Position numbers and translations under genes: made by a program
NCBI GenBank assembly: GCA_023393455.1
Contig: JAEWLJ010000020.1
Span: 1 to 64,000 of the forward strand
Reading direction: 5' to 3'
Length of the DNA stretch: 64,000 bases
Source of the DNA: Methanobacteriota archaeon
Lineage (GTDB): Archaea; Halobacteriota; Methanomicrobia; Methanomicrobiales; Methanoculleaceae
In this document: piece by piece, positions 33,731 through 42,620 of the stretch
Layout: each line of letters begins with the position of its first letter
How positions within the stretch are numbered: position 1 is the first letter of the stretch
The notes under the pieces: model-generated
Databases searched by the model: none
What the model was told of the DNA's origin: nothing
The model's input: the letters and a program-made list of their open reading frames with translations, nothing else

Positions 33731-33738
33731 ATATAACA
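33731..33738 (-). promoter_or_regulatory. TATA box for the secretion operon
   Basis: Minus-strand GTTATATT lies about 70 bp upstream of the first gene's ATG at 33664, the only TATA-like element in the correct orientation nearby. Confidence 0.45.
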
Positions 33739-34033
33739 CATCAGTATGCTATTATTAATACCTTGTGATAATGGAATCGAGATTCTAACAGATATCCTTG
33801 AGAAAGGGGCGTATCCAGAAGATGGAATGAGACCGTTTGAACTCAACCACCCCCAGTGGATCTCCGACCATAAAGGACGCCGGACTGATGAACCGAAGCC
33901 CCAGGGCCGACCTGGCGGGCGAGAATGCCGCAGTGCGCCTTATCCGCCGGGAAAATGCATCGAAACAGCAGTGATACCCTGCAAAGAAAGATCGCCAGAA
34001 ATAAGAGATAACAGGTGAATACGGTACCCGCCC

Positions 34034-34837
34034 ATGATTCTTCCGCCGGTGATAAGCATCCCCCTCATGATTGCAGCGGCTGCAATAGGGATTACGCTCA
34101 TATATGCGTCCGCCCTGGACGCAAAGGAGCGGCGGGTGCCCCACAAGACCTGGCGTCCCGCACTCGCGATAGCGATCCCGGCGGTCCTCTGGGTGTACGG
34201 GCTGACCATCCTCGCGGACTGGCGGGTGGCGGCGGGGTACCTCATCCTGGTCGCGGTCTTCTGCGGATTTTTCTACTTCTTCCAGGCTGCAAACCTCTTC
34301 GGGGGAGCGGATGCGTACGCCCTCATCATCATCACCGCATGCATCCCGTTCTACCCGATCGAGCCGTACTTCGGCGCATCGCCGCTCGGGTTCTTCCCAT
34401 TCAGCGTGCTGACGAACGCGGTGCTCATCAATATCGCGGCACCCATCGCAATCTTCGCAAAGAACATCCTTGAGGGGAACCGCGGCCCGCTGCCCTGTCT
34501 CTTCCTCGGCTTTCCCGTCGATGGAAAGAGCATCCAGAACGAATTCGGTTTCGTCATGGAAGATATTGAGGAGGAAAACGGCAGACTGGTCAGGCGGTTC
34601 GTCGGGTTTACGGAATCGCTCAGGCGCATCGTGCGGGGAGAGCGGCGGCTGTATACAAAAGATCTCAGGCTGCACCCCGAAGACTACCGGAGGGAACTTG
34701 CCCTCTACCGGAAGGCCGGCAAGGTCTGGATATCCTACGGCATTCCATTCATCATACCGATCGCAGCGGGGTTCCTGACCGCGCTGTTCATGGGAGATAT
34801 CCTCTTTGTGATTATGAAGGCAATCGCGGGAATGTGA
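34034..34837 (+). CDS. Prepilin/archaellin signal peptidase (A24 family)
   Basis: A 267-residue aspartyl membrane protease that cleaves class III signal peptides of pilins or archaellins. The first catalytic Asp is D29 (SALDAKERRVPHK). The second is D93 in GGADAYAL, where the usual GxGD is GGAD. Hydrophobic segments flank both, and a C-terminal A24 extension ends with a membrane helix (FIIPIAAGFLTALFMGDILF). It is divergent from the secretion operon by 370 bp, so both probably serve one surface fibre; no pilin gene is visible in this window. Confidence 0.85.
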   Translation: MILPPVISIPLMIAAAAIGITLIYASALDAKERRVPHKTWRPALAIAIPAVLWVYGLTILADWRVAAGYLILVAVFCGFFYFFQAANLFGGADAYALIIITACIPFYPIEPYFGASPLGFFPFSVLTNAVLINIAAPIAIFAKNILEGNRGPLPCLFLGFPVDGKSIQNEFGFVMEDIEEENGRLVRRFVGFTESLRRIVRGERRLYTKDLRLHPEDYRRELALYRKAGKVWISYGIPFIIPIAAGFLTALFMGDILFVIMKAIAGM

Positions 34838-34842
34838 ATACT

Positions 34843-35208
34843 ATGGAGATACAGTTCAAGGACGGATTGGTGCCTGTCATCGTGCAGGAACGACGGACTC
34901 GTGATGTCCTGATGCTCGCCTACGCGAACGCGGAGGCGCTGGAACTCACCAGGACCACAGGATACGCACACTATTACAGCAGGAGCAGAAGAAAACTCTG
35001 GAAGAAAGGGGAGGAGAGCGGGCACGTTCAACGGGTCTGTCGCGTCCTCGTCGACTGCGACGAGGATGCCGTCCTCTACGAGGTGGAGCAGACCGGTGCG
35101 GCCTGCCATACCGGCCACGCATCGTGCTTCTACCGGACGGCCGAGGGCGAGGAGATCGCTGGAATGGTCTTCGATCCCGAGAAGGTATACGCTAATAAGG
35201 GTGAATGA
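34843..35208 (+). CDS. hisI: Phosphoribosyl-AMP cyclohydrolase HisI
   Basis: A 121-residue enzyme opening the adenine ring of PR-AMP in histidine synthesis. It shows LMLAYANAEALELT, HYYSRSRRKLWKKGEESGH, VDCDEDAVLY (metal Asp/Cys) and ACHTGHASCFYR, the full set of HisI metal ligands. The HisE domain is absent. I choose the ATG at 34843; an in-frame GTG at 34834 overlaps the peptidase gene stop. No other his gene is nearby. Confidence 0.93.
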   Translation: MEIQFKDGLVPVIVQERRTRDVLMLAYANAEALELTRTTGYAHYYSRSRRKLWKKGEESGHVQRVCRVLVDCDEDAVLYEVEQTGAACHTGHASCFYRTAEGEEIAGMVFDPEKVYANKGE

Positions 35209-35231
35209 CTTCATTACTATGGTGATTTTTT

Positions 35232-37130
35232 ATGAAAATTGTACCCGATACGAGCGTCGTAATAGACGGACGCATAACATCGCTGATAAAAACTGGAGAA
35301 TATAAGGGCGCAACAATAATCATACCGGAAGCCGTCGTCGCCGAGCTGGAGGCCCAGGCGAACCAGGGGCGGGAGATAGGGTTTTCCGGTCTGAACGAAC
35401 TCCAGGAACTCTTCCGGATGTCGGAGGAAGACATCATCGAACTTCGATACTCCGGAGAGCGCCCGAGTCTCGACCAGGTGAAACTCTCCAGCGGTGGCGA
35501 GATCGACGCCCTGATCCGGAACGTTGCGATCGACCACAGTGCCCGGTTCATCACGAGCGATCTCGTGCAGGCGGAGGTAGCGAAGGCAAAAGGGCTCGAC
35601 GTCACCTACCTGCGGCCGCAGATCGGTGATTTCTCGCCGCTCTCGATCGACCAGTACCTCGATGAGGAGACGATCGCGATCACGCTTAAAGAGCGGGCGC
35701 CGCCGGTGGCAAAGATCGGAAAACTCCAGGAGACCCGTCTGGTCACCCTCCGGGATGCGCCGATGTCCGAGTACGAACTCAAGGCCATGGCGCAGGAACT
35801 CCTCGAGCGGGCGAAACGCGACCCGGACGGCTTCATCGAACTCGAGAAGCGGGGGATCACGGTCGTCCAGATCGGGTCGCTCCGGATCTCGATTGCCCGG
35901 CGGCCGTTCTCGGACGGGATGGAGATCACGGCCGTCCGGCCGCTTGTGGATCTCGCGCTCGACGACTACGCCATGGCGCCGGAGATCAAGCAGCGGATCC
36001 TCGGGAACCGCCGCGGTGTCCTGATTGCGGGACCCCCCGGAGCGGGGAAGACCACCCTCGCCCAGAGCCTTGCGACGTTCCTCGCCGACAACAACTTCAT
36101 CGTGAAGACGATGGAGGCCCCGCGCGACCTGCAGGTGCCCGACCACATCACCCAGTACACGGCGCTCGAGGGGAGCATGGCGAACACCGCCGAAGCCCTC
36201 CTGCTCGTCCGGCCGGACTACGTGATCTTCGATGAAGTCCGCAAGAACGAGGACTTCACCGTCTATGCTGATATGCGCCTTGCCGGGATGGGCATGGTCG
36301 GTGTGGTCCACGCGATGGAGGTGCACGACTGCCTCCGGCGTTTCTGCGACCGCGTGGACTACAGCATCCTGCCGCAGATCATCAACACCGTCATCTACGT
36401 CGTCAAGGGCGTTATCGCGAAGATTTACGACCTCGAACTGACGATCAAGGCACCGGAGGGCATGCCCGGCGACGCGCATATCCGCCCGGTGATCGTCGTC
36501 CGCGAGCACGACCGGCAGGAACCCGAGATCGAGATCTTCCGCTATGAGGGGGAGACCCTGGTGATGCCGCTCACTACAAAGAGGAGCGCCGGAGAGCCGA
36601 TCACGGCACCGGCGGAGCCTCCGGTCGTCGCGCCGAAGGAGGCAGCGGAGCCCGAGGAGAACGTCACCTGGAAGGTTGCGGGAAAAGAGGTCCAGCGCGA
36701 GATCGGGCGGTACACGACCGGCCCGGTCGAAGTCAGGATCATCAGCGACAACAAGGCGGTCGTCTACATCGAGGACAAGGACGTCCCCGCGGCGATCGGG
36801 AAGGGTGGCAAGAACGTCTCGGCGATCGTGAACAAACTCGGCATCGGGATCGATATCCGGCCGAGGAGCGAACTCGAGGCGCAGAAACCCGTCGAGGAGG
36901 AGATGCAGCTCGCCGGCGGCATCAAGATCCGGCTTGATCGGAAGCAGCTGACGATCGTCTCTCCCGAGAACAGCGGCAAGATCGTGGATGTCTTCGCCGG
37001 GAAAGAGTATCTCTTCACGGCGACGGTGAACGAGGAGGGGGATATCCTCCTCGCCAAGAACAGCACGATTGCCCAGGAGATGATCAAGCGCTACAACGAG
37101 GGCGAGGCGATCCGGCTGCGGCCGGTATGA
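35232..37130 (+). CDS. PIN domain-ATPase-KH protein (PINA-like)
   Basis: A 632-residue archaeal protein with three parts. An N-terminal PIN domain (VPDTSVVIDG with acidic D6 and D12; GEIDALIRNVA; RFITSDLVQAEVAKAKG) is followed by a PilT/VirB11-type hexameric ATPase with Walker A GPPGAGKTTLAQ (about residue 266) and VIFDEVRKNEDF. The C-terminal part has a KH domain (IGKGGKNVSAIVNKLGI, about 522) and a basic tail. Sulfolobus PINA, a homologue of this layout, drives Holliday junction migration. Role here is inferred from architecture. Confidence 0.88.
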   Translation: MKIVPDTSVVIDGRITSLIKTGEYKGATIIIPEAVVAELEAQANQGREIGFSGLNELQELFRMSEEDIIELRYSGERPSLDQVKLSSGGEIDALIRNVAIDHSARFITSDLVQAEVAKAKGLDVTYLRPQIGDFSPLSIDQYLDEETIAITLKERAPPVAKIGKLQETRLVTLRDAPMSEYELKAMAQELLERAKRDPDGFIELEKRGITVVQIGSLRISIARRPFSDGMEITAVRPLVDLALDDYAMAPEIKQRILGNRRGVLIAGPPGAGKTTLAQSLATFLADNNFIVKTMEAPRDLQVPDHITQYTALEGSMANTAEALLLVRPDYVIFDEVRKNEDFTVYADMRLAGMGMVGVVHAMEVHDCLRRFCDRVDYSILPQIINTVIYVVKGVIAKIYDLELTIKAPEGMPGDAHIRPVIVVREHDRQEPEIEIFRYEGETLVMPLTTKRSAGEPITAPAEPPVVAPKEAAEPEENVTWKVAGKEVQREIGRYTTGPVEVRIISDNKAVVYIEDKDVPAAIGKGGKNVSAIVNKLGIGIDIRPRSELEAQKPVEEEMQLAGGIKIRLDRKQLTIVSPENSGKIVDVFAGKEYLFTATVNEEGDILLAKNSTIAQEMIKRYNEGEAIRLRPV

Positions 37131-37168
37131 TAGGGCAACTATGAGGAACCAGAATCTGGAGGCTTAGA

Positions 37169-39946
37169 GTGGGCGGACTTGATATGCAGGGCAACGAACG
37201 GGAGTGCATCACCCGGTGGGAGCACGCGTTCGAGGCCGATCCGGCAGAGAAGGAGAAGTATTACCTGACCGTGGCGTACCCGTATCCGAGCGGGGCGATG
37301 CACGTCGGGCACGGGCGGACCTACATCGTTCCGGACGTCCTCGCCCGGTACCAGCGGATGCGGGGGAAGCAGGTCCTCTTCCCGATGGCGTTCCATGTCA
37401 CCGGCACCCCGGTCATCGGGATATCCAAGAGGATCGCGAACGGCGACACGAAGACGATCGGCCTCTACCGCGACCTCTACCGGGTGCCGCAGGACATCCT
37501 GGATCGGTTCATCGACCCGATGGAGATCGTCCGGCACTTCTCGGAGGAGTACCGGCGGGTGATGCAGAAGTGCGGGCTCTCGATCGACTGGCGGCGGCGG
37601 TTCATCACCGTCGACCCGCAGTACAGCAAGTTCATCGAGTGGCAGTACAAGCACCTGCACGAGGATGAACACGTCGTCAAGGGCGCTCACCCGGTCAAGT
37701 ACTGCCCCCAGTGCGAGAACCCGGTCGGCGACCACGACCTCCTCGAAGGCGACAAGGCCGAGATCATCCGGTTCACCCTGGTGATCTTCTCCTGGGACGG
37801 CGCGAAGGTTCCGTGTGCCACCCTCCGGGCCGAGACGGTCTACGGCGTGACGAACCTCTGGGTGAACCCGGACGTCACCTACGTCCGGACGACGGTCAAC
37901 GGCGAGGAGTGGATCCTGAGCAGGGAGGCGGCAGGGAAACTCGCCCTGCAGGATCATGAGGTCGTTTTAGGAGAGGAGATACCCGGGACGGCGCTCGTCG
38001 ACCAGACGGTCTCCCACCCCCTCTCCGGCGATGTCCCCGTCCTTCCGGCGACGTTCGTCGACCCGGAGATAGGGACCGGGATCGTCATGAGCGTTCCCGC
38101 CCACGCGCCCTTCGACTACATCGCCCTCCGCGACCTGCAGCAGCAGGGGAAGTACACGGCCATCCGGCCGGTCCCGCTCATATCCGTCGGGGGCTACGGC
38201 GAGGTTCCGGCAAAGGACGCGGTCGAGCGGGCGGGCATCCGCGACCAGAACGACCCGGGGATGGAGGCGCTCACCCAGGAGGTCTACAGCGCGGAGTTCT
38301 CCCGCGGGAAGGTCTTTGAGAAGTACGGCGGCAAGCCGGTGAGAGAGGCCCGGGACGACGTTGCGGCGCTGATGATGGACCGCTACGGCTCGATCCCGAT
38401 GTACGAGTTCGACAACCGCCAGGTGATCTGCCGCTGCGGCGGGCGGGTCTTCGTGAAGATCCTGCACGACCAGTGGTTCCTGGAGTACAGCGACCCGTGC
38501 TGGAAGGAGCAGGTGAAGACCCAGCTCGAGCGGATGGCGCTCGTCCCGCCCGAGGTCCGGACGGAGTTCGACCGGACGGTCGACTGGCTGAAGGACTGGG
38601 CCTGCACCCGCCGGGTGGGACTCGGGACGAAACTCCCCTGGGACCCGACCTGGATCATCGAGCCGCTCTCCGACTCGACGATCTACATGGCCTACTACAC
38701 GATCGCCCATCACCTGAAGGCGATCCCGCCGGAGAACCTGACGCCGGAGGTCTTTGAGTACATCTTCAAGGGCGAAGGAAACCCCGGGACGGTCGACCGG
38801 GAGACGCTTGACCGGCTCCGAAGCGAGTTCCTCTATTGGTACCCCTACGATTACCGGTTCTCGGCAAAGGATCTCATCTCGAACCACCTCACCTTCCAGC
38901 TCTTCCATCACCGGGCGATCTTCCCGCAGGAACTGCAGCCGCAGGGCATGGTGATCTTCGGGATGGGGCTCCTGAACGGGGCGAAGATGTCGTCGAGCAA
39001 GGGCAACGTCTTCCTGCTCGAGGACGCCGTGGAGGAGTTCGGCGCCGATACGGTCAGGATGTTCCTTGTCGGGAGCGCGGAGCCCTGGCAGGACTTCGAC
39101 TGGAGGAACGAGCTCGTCTCCTCGACGAGGAAGCAGATCGAGCGGTTCTGGAACACGGTCGAGGGCGCAAAAGAGGCGGAGGGCGCCTACGACATCGACG
39201 CCTGGCTCGCGAGCAGGATCCAGCGCCGTATCGAGAGCACCACAGCGGCGCTTGAGGGGTTCCAGACCCGGCAGGCGCTGCAGGAGGCGTTCTTCGGGAT
39301 AGAGGCCGACCTGAAGTGGTACCGCCGCCGCCTGCCCGAGGGGACGAGCGGCGGGGCGGTGATGCTGGACCTCTGCCGCACCTGGGTGCGGCTGCTCGCC
39401 CCGATCACCCCCTTCACCTGCGAGGCGCTCTGGAAGAGCGTCGGCGGGGAGGGCATGGCCGCCTTTGCCCCCTGGCCGGAGGTGGACGAGAGCATGGTCA
39501 GACCGGAGATCGAACTCGCCGAGGAACTCCTCGCCCGGACGGTCGAGGATATCGAGTCGATCAGGAGACTCATCCCGATGGAGCCGGAGTCGATCAGCCT
39601 CTTCGTCGCCCCGGCATGGAAGCACGAGGCCTTCCGGATCATCGCGGCATCGGCCGACAAGACGAGGGTTATGCGCGAGATCATGCAGAACGAGGGGATG
39701 CGCAAGCGCGGCCGCGAGGCGACGGACGCCGCAAAGCAGATCACGAAACTCGTCCTGAAACTCCCGCCCGAACTCGTGAGACAGCTCACGGCGTCGCAAC
39801 TCGACGAGCAGGCGATCCTCGAGGGCGCACGGGCGTTCCTGGAGCACGAGTTCGGCGTGCCGGTGAAGGTCCTCGCCGCCGAGGCGAGTGCACACCCGAA
39901 GGCCTCGGGGGCGCTCCCGTTCAAGCCGGCGATCGTGATCGAGTAG
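37169..39946 (+). CDS. leuS: Leucyl-tRNA synthetase
   Basis: A 925-residue archaeal-type class I synthetase. The HIGH variant HVGHGRTYIV is near residue 45, the CP1 editing domain lies in the middle (VPAHAPFDYIALRDL), and KMSSSKGN is near residue 606. A C-terminal anticodon and extension domain ends with an ELVRQLTASQLDEQA segment. The start is probably GTG at 37169, because GGAGG (37158-37162) lies 6 bases before it; the ATG at 37184 would be 21 bases away. It is followed by T-rich termination sequence. Confidence 0.96.
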   Translation: MGGLDMQGNERECITRWEHAFEADPAEKEKYYLTVAYPYPSGAMHVGHGRTYIVPDVLARYQRMRGKQVLFPMAFHVTGTPVIGISKRIANGDTKTIGLYRDLYRVPQDILDRFIDPMEIVRHFSEEYRRVMQKCGLSIDWRRRFITVDPQYSKFIEWQYKHLHEDEHVVKGAHPVKYCPQCENPVGDHDLLEGDKAEIIRFTLVIFSWDGAKVPCATLRAETVYGVTNLWVNPDVTYVRTTVNGEEWILSREAAGKLALQDHEVVLGEEIPGTALVDQTVSHPLSGDVPVLPATFVDPEIGTGIVMSVPAHAPFDYIALRDLQQQGKYTAIRPVPLISVGGYGEVPAKDAVERAGIRDQNDPGMEALTQEVYSAEFSRGKVFEKYGGKPVREARDDVAALMMDRYGSIPMYEFDNRQVICRCGGRVFVKILHDQWFLEYSDPCWKEQVKTQLERMALVPPEVRTEFDRTVDWLKDWACTRRVGLGTKLPWDPTWIIEPLSDSTIYMAYYTIAHHLKAIPPENLTPEVFEYIFKGEGNPGTVDRETLDRLRSEFLYWYPYDYRFSAKDLISNHLTFQLFHHRAIFPQELQPQGMVIFGMGLLNGAKMSSSKGNVFLLEDAVEEFGADTVRMFLVGSAEPWQDFDWRNELVSSTRKQIERFWNTVEGAKEAEGAYDIDAWLASRIQRRIESTTAALEGFQTRQALQEAFFGIEADLKWYRRRLPEGTSGGAVMLDLCRTWVRLLAPITPFTCEALWKSVGGEGMAAFAPWPEVDESMVRPEIELAEELLARTVEDIESIRRLIPMEPESISLFVAPAWKHEAFRIIAASADKTRVMREIMQNEGMRKRGREATDAAKQITKLVLKLPPELVRQLTASQLDEQAILEGARAFLEHEFGVPVKVLAAEASAHPKASGALPFKPAIVIE

Positions 39947-40708
39947 GACGCTCACTCTTTTTTACGCTTGTTTTTCGAGCATGGTTCTTTAAGCGTTCAT
40001 CCCCCACGCCCCTCGTATCTCCATGGAGATTCGGCGGTGGAGCCGGGGCAGAGGGTCTGGTATAGAGGTCATCCCAAAAAGATCTCCGAACCTTCGGTAT
40101 ACCCTAACTGGAGCCCTTAATTCCCAGGTATCCGCCATCTGAGCCACATCCTGAGCCAGGGGGATGAAACGGCTCCCCATTGGGTATCGCCACTCGGGGG
40201 AGAGTCCGGGAGGGGGTGTCCCCCTCCCGGTAACGGTGTTTTGGGACAACCTCATACAATAAGGATGAAGGCCACTGTCCGTCACATGCTTCCTGAACAA
40301 CCCAAGCGAGGGAAAAGCCCGTTACGGTGGACCGTTGGGGTATCGCCATTGGGGGTGGGGCCCACAGGGAGGGGGGCAACCCCCCTCCCCTGTCTCCGAC
40401 ACCCATCTCAGGTGCTTCGGATCTGATTGAGAGACCGCTCCCTTCGCCCCCCATCCCTCCCGGCCTCCGGCCTCCTCCCCCGCCCCAGAGGGGCGGGGAC
40501 AGTGCGTGGCGATAGCCAATGGAAAGCCGTGCATGGGTTTGTGTACCCAGTTAGAGAACTGAAGCGGGAGAAGGTCCTACGTGCAAGTGACAAGCAACGA
40601 CATCAGAACGGCAGGAGCACTCTACCTCACTACACCGAAAATCAGAATGAAGAACGCGGATTTACAGCCCGCAAAAGAGAAACGATACCGGGTCGAAGAA
40701 AAATCCGG
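39947..40708. repeat. Intergenic repeat locus 2 (hairpin-bearing modules)
   Basis: 762 bp with no credible gene. T runs just after leuS (39958-39963, 39971-39975) suit termination. Modules matching those near 17700-17930 lie at 40177-40235 and 40326-40399, each with a TATCGCCAYT core and a strong hairpin (GGGAGGGGG against CCCCCTCCC; GGGAGGGGGG against CCCCCCTCCC). A block at 40460-40540 repeats the CGGCCTCCGGCCTCC, GTGGCGATAGCC and GGAAAGCCGTGC parts of locus 1. Module order differs between the two loci. Confidence 0.7.
39958..39976 (+). terminator. T-rich terminator of leuS
   Basis: Two T runs (TTTTTT and TTTTT) within 20 bp begin 12 bp after the leuS stop, as expected for archaeal intrinsic termination. 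Confidence 0.5.
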
Positions 40709-41035
40709 TTACTCTTTCCCCTTCACGGCCTGCTGGGCCTTCTTCGCCCGCTCTTTCGCCGTGTACCCGGTCACCTGCTGGAGGTAGTTTCGGAACCGGC
40801 GGTTGGTGTCGATGATCGTCTCGTCGTCGGCAGCTTTGTTCGCCTCGGTATCGACGACCAGGGTCTTTCCGCCTGCACCCAGAGAGACCTCAAGACGCAG
40901 GAGCGCTCCGTAGGAGATAATATAATGGCCGTCCTCCGCCGCACGGGGTTCGGTCTCGAACTGGTCGCGGAGTCCCTGGATCATCGATTCTGCGAGTTGT
41001 TTCGTGTATCCGCGCTTGATCGGGTATTCCTGCAT
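40709..41035 (-). CDS. DUF5611-like conserved archaeal protein
   Basis: A 108-residue protein starting MQEYPIKRGYTKQLAES. It has a beta-rich middle (YIISYGALLRLEVSLGAGGKTLVVDTE) and a helical basic C-terminus (NRRFRNYLQQVTGYTAKERAKKAQQ). It resembles the small methanogen family DUF5611, but I am not certain of the number. The ATG at 41035 is preferred over 41053. Divergent from the PAC2 gene. Confidence 0.65.
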   Translation of the reverse strand: MQEYPIKRGYTKQLAESMIQGLRDQFETEPRAAEDGHYIISYGALLRLEVSLGAGGKTLVVDTEANKAADDETIIDTNRRFRNYLQQVTGYTAKERAKKAQQAVKGKE

Positions 41036-41094
41036 AATATTTTTAAGGGACACTCAGCTATGTTAAACTAATCCAGGAGTGAGTGATTGATCCC

Positions 41095-41808
41095 ATGGAC
41101 GATATAAAGGTTACATCCAGAGCGCTCAAGGGCGCCGGAAAAACGGTCCTGATCGGCTTTCCCGGGAGCGGACTCGTCGGGAGTATTGCCCTGCAGTATC
41201 TCGTCGAGCAGATGGAGTTCGAACAGATAGGGGCGATCACGAGCAAATACTTCCCGCCGGTCGCCCTCATGACGAAAGGCGTCATCAATGCTCCCGTACG
41301 CCTCTACGAGAAGGATGGCCTCGTCGCGGTCATCTCCGACGTCCCCATCCACCCGGCGATCAGCTACGAGGTGGCGAACGGCATCATGGACTGGCTCACC
41401 CAGTTCGATATCAGGGAGATCGTCACGATCGCAGGGATCATCACGAACGAACCGGAGAAGAGGGTCTTCGGGGTCGCGACCAGCAGCGAAGTGCTGCAGC
41501 GCGTCGAGGAGAAGACGATCATCCTTCCGATGGGGAGCATCTCCGGCGTCGCGGCAAGCCTCCTCACGGAGTGCAAGACGCGGGGCATCCCGGGGATAGG
41601 GCTCCTCGGCGAGACGGTGAACACCCCCGACCCGCGGTCGTCGGCGGCCACGATCGAGGTCTTGAACCAGATCTACGACCTCAACCTGGACATCCAGCCG
41701 CTGCTCGAACAGGCGGTGGAGATCGAGGCGGCAATGTCCGAGATCGCCGAGCAGGTGCAGAAGACGGAGGCTACGCCCCGGAGAGAGCAGCTGCCGATGT
41801 ATGGGTGA
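41095..41808 (+). CDS. PAC2-family proteasome assembly chaperone-like protein
   Basis: A 237-residue PAC2 protein. It has the VLIGFPGSGLVGSIALQYLVEQ motif near residue 18, then YFPPVALMTKGV and an alpha/beta core with IVTIAGIITNE and GIPGIGLLGETVN. The C-terminal 50 residues are helical. Archaeal PbaA/PbaB of this family interact with proteasome subunits or other ATPases. The ATG at 41095 is preferred; a GTG at 41083 is an alternative. It leads into the DUF473 gene 6 bp later. Confidence 0.88.
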   Translation: MDDIKVTSRALKGAGKTVLIGFPGSGLVGSIALQYLVEQMEFEQIGAITSKYFPPVALMTKGVINAPVRLYEKDGLVAVISDVPIHPAISYEVANGIMDWLTQFDIREIVTIAGIITNEPEKRVFGVATSSEVLQRVEEKTIILPMGSISGVAASLLTECKTRGIPGIGLLGETVNTPDPRSSAATIEVLNQIYDLNLDIQPLLEQAVEIEAAMSEIAEQVQKTEATPRREQLPMYG

Positions 41809-41814
41809 GGAAGC

Positions 41815-42204
41815 ATGAAGCACGCAGCGTTAACCGGAATTTCGCCGGCGGTCATTGCCGAACTCAAGAACGGCAGGGCCCGCACCCTCGAACTGACCAG
41901 CGCCCACAACATCATCACGCTGACCGAGGCCGCTCCCGGCGAGTGTATCTTCGTGACGTCGGTGAACGAGGAAGACCTCTCGCCCGGCGATCCGGGGATC
42001 ATGGTCGATCTCCTCGCCCTCAACATCGGCATGAGGCGGATCGAGGTCGCCAACTCGTTCTTCTACGAGGAGCGGGAGCGGATGTCCGCCCGGATCAAGG
42101 TCCAGTTCCGGGGAATAACCCTCACGCGCGACGTGGAGGGGCGGAAGTGGGGAGACCCGACCAAGGTCGAGATCGTCCGTTCGGCATGTTACCGGGCCGG
42201 ATGA
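41815..42204 (+). CDS. DUF473 family protein
   Basis: A 129-residue methanogen DUF473 protein. It is beta-rich, with ISPAVIAELKNGRARTLELTS (about 9-29), CIFVTSVNEEDLSPGDPGIMV and IRMSARIKVQFRG-like strands, and may be an ASCH/PUA-like fold. Function is unknown. It follows the PAC2 gene by 6 bp, so both are in one transcript, and ends 78 bp before tRNA-Arg. Confidence 0.8.
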   Translation: MKHAALTGISPAVIAELKNGRARTLELTSAHNIITLTEAAPGECIFVTSVNEEDLSPGDPGIMVDLLALNIGMRRIEVANSFFYEERERMSARIKVQFRGITLTRDVEGRKWGDPTKVEIVRSACYRAG

Positions 42205-42282
42205 TCCGCTCCTCCATTTTGGCGTCAGAACCCTCAAAGGGTTAATATCCCCGTGCGACCAAAATGTATGGGAATACCACAG

Positions 42283-42357
42283 GGGTCTGTGGCTTAGCCA
42301 GGACATAGCGCCGGGCTTCTAACCCGGATGCCGAGGGTTCGAATCCCTCCAGGCCCG
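42283..42357 (+). tRNA. tRNA-Arg (anticodon TCT)
   Basis: A 75-nt cloverleaf. Acceptor GGGTCTG pairs with CAGGCCC (one G-U), the anticodon stem CCGGG/CCCGG encloses loop CTTCTAA with anticodon TCT at 42318-42320, and the T arm has GTTCGAATC. The discriminator is G and CCA is not encoded. A TATA-like GTTAATATC lies about 40 bp upstream and a TTTTT run follows at once. Confidence 0.95.
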
Positions 42358-42490
42358 TCATTTTTATCCTCAGTTGCGAGTGTCAGGAGATAGGCGCCGC
42401 CATACCCCGTTCTCCGGCATGAACGTTCAAAACCTCATCCCGGTCAGGTATGAGCCTTATTCAACGCGGAACCTGTATCGCGATAGATCC

Positions 42491-42521
42491 AACTGAAAGT
42501 TATTAAGTAACCGACAGTTAC
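42491..42521. promoter_or_regulatory. Nested dyad, candidate TetR-type operator
   Basis: The arms AACTG and GTTA (42491-42495, 42499-42502) are mirrored by TAAC and CAGTT (42508-42511, 42515-42519), with equal 3-bp gaps and a 5-bp centre, a perfect symmetric dyad. It can also be read as two tandem near-palindromes, AACTGAAAGTT and AACCGACAGTT, 18 bp apart. It lies about 100 bp upstream of the first gene of a cluster that ends with a TetR regulator. A TATA-like AGATATAC follows at 42535-42542. Confidence 0.6.
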
Positions 42522-42620
42522 ATTACAGCCGATAGATATACACATCTGACGCGACTCTCTCCCGATAGGAGGGAGGTGCGAGCGGGTTCTGAAGGCCCCT
42601 GCCTTCATGGAGTGAGCGAG

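Noticed and set aside
33746..34018. 90-residue plus-strand frame between the secretion operon and the prepilin peptidase
   Set aside because: Only the first 30 residues look protein-like; the rest is Pro/Gly/Arg-rich. It would need a promoter inside the opposing promoter region.
40322..40593. Minus-strand frames across repeat locus 2
   Set aside because: Same reason as locus 1: coding similarity is explained by nucleotide repeats, with no ribosome site or conserved domain.
42360..42480. Possible extra RNA or gene after tRNA-Arg
   Set aside because: No stem set or open frame of note, only a T-run terminator followed by plain sequence.
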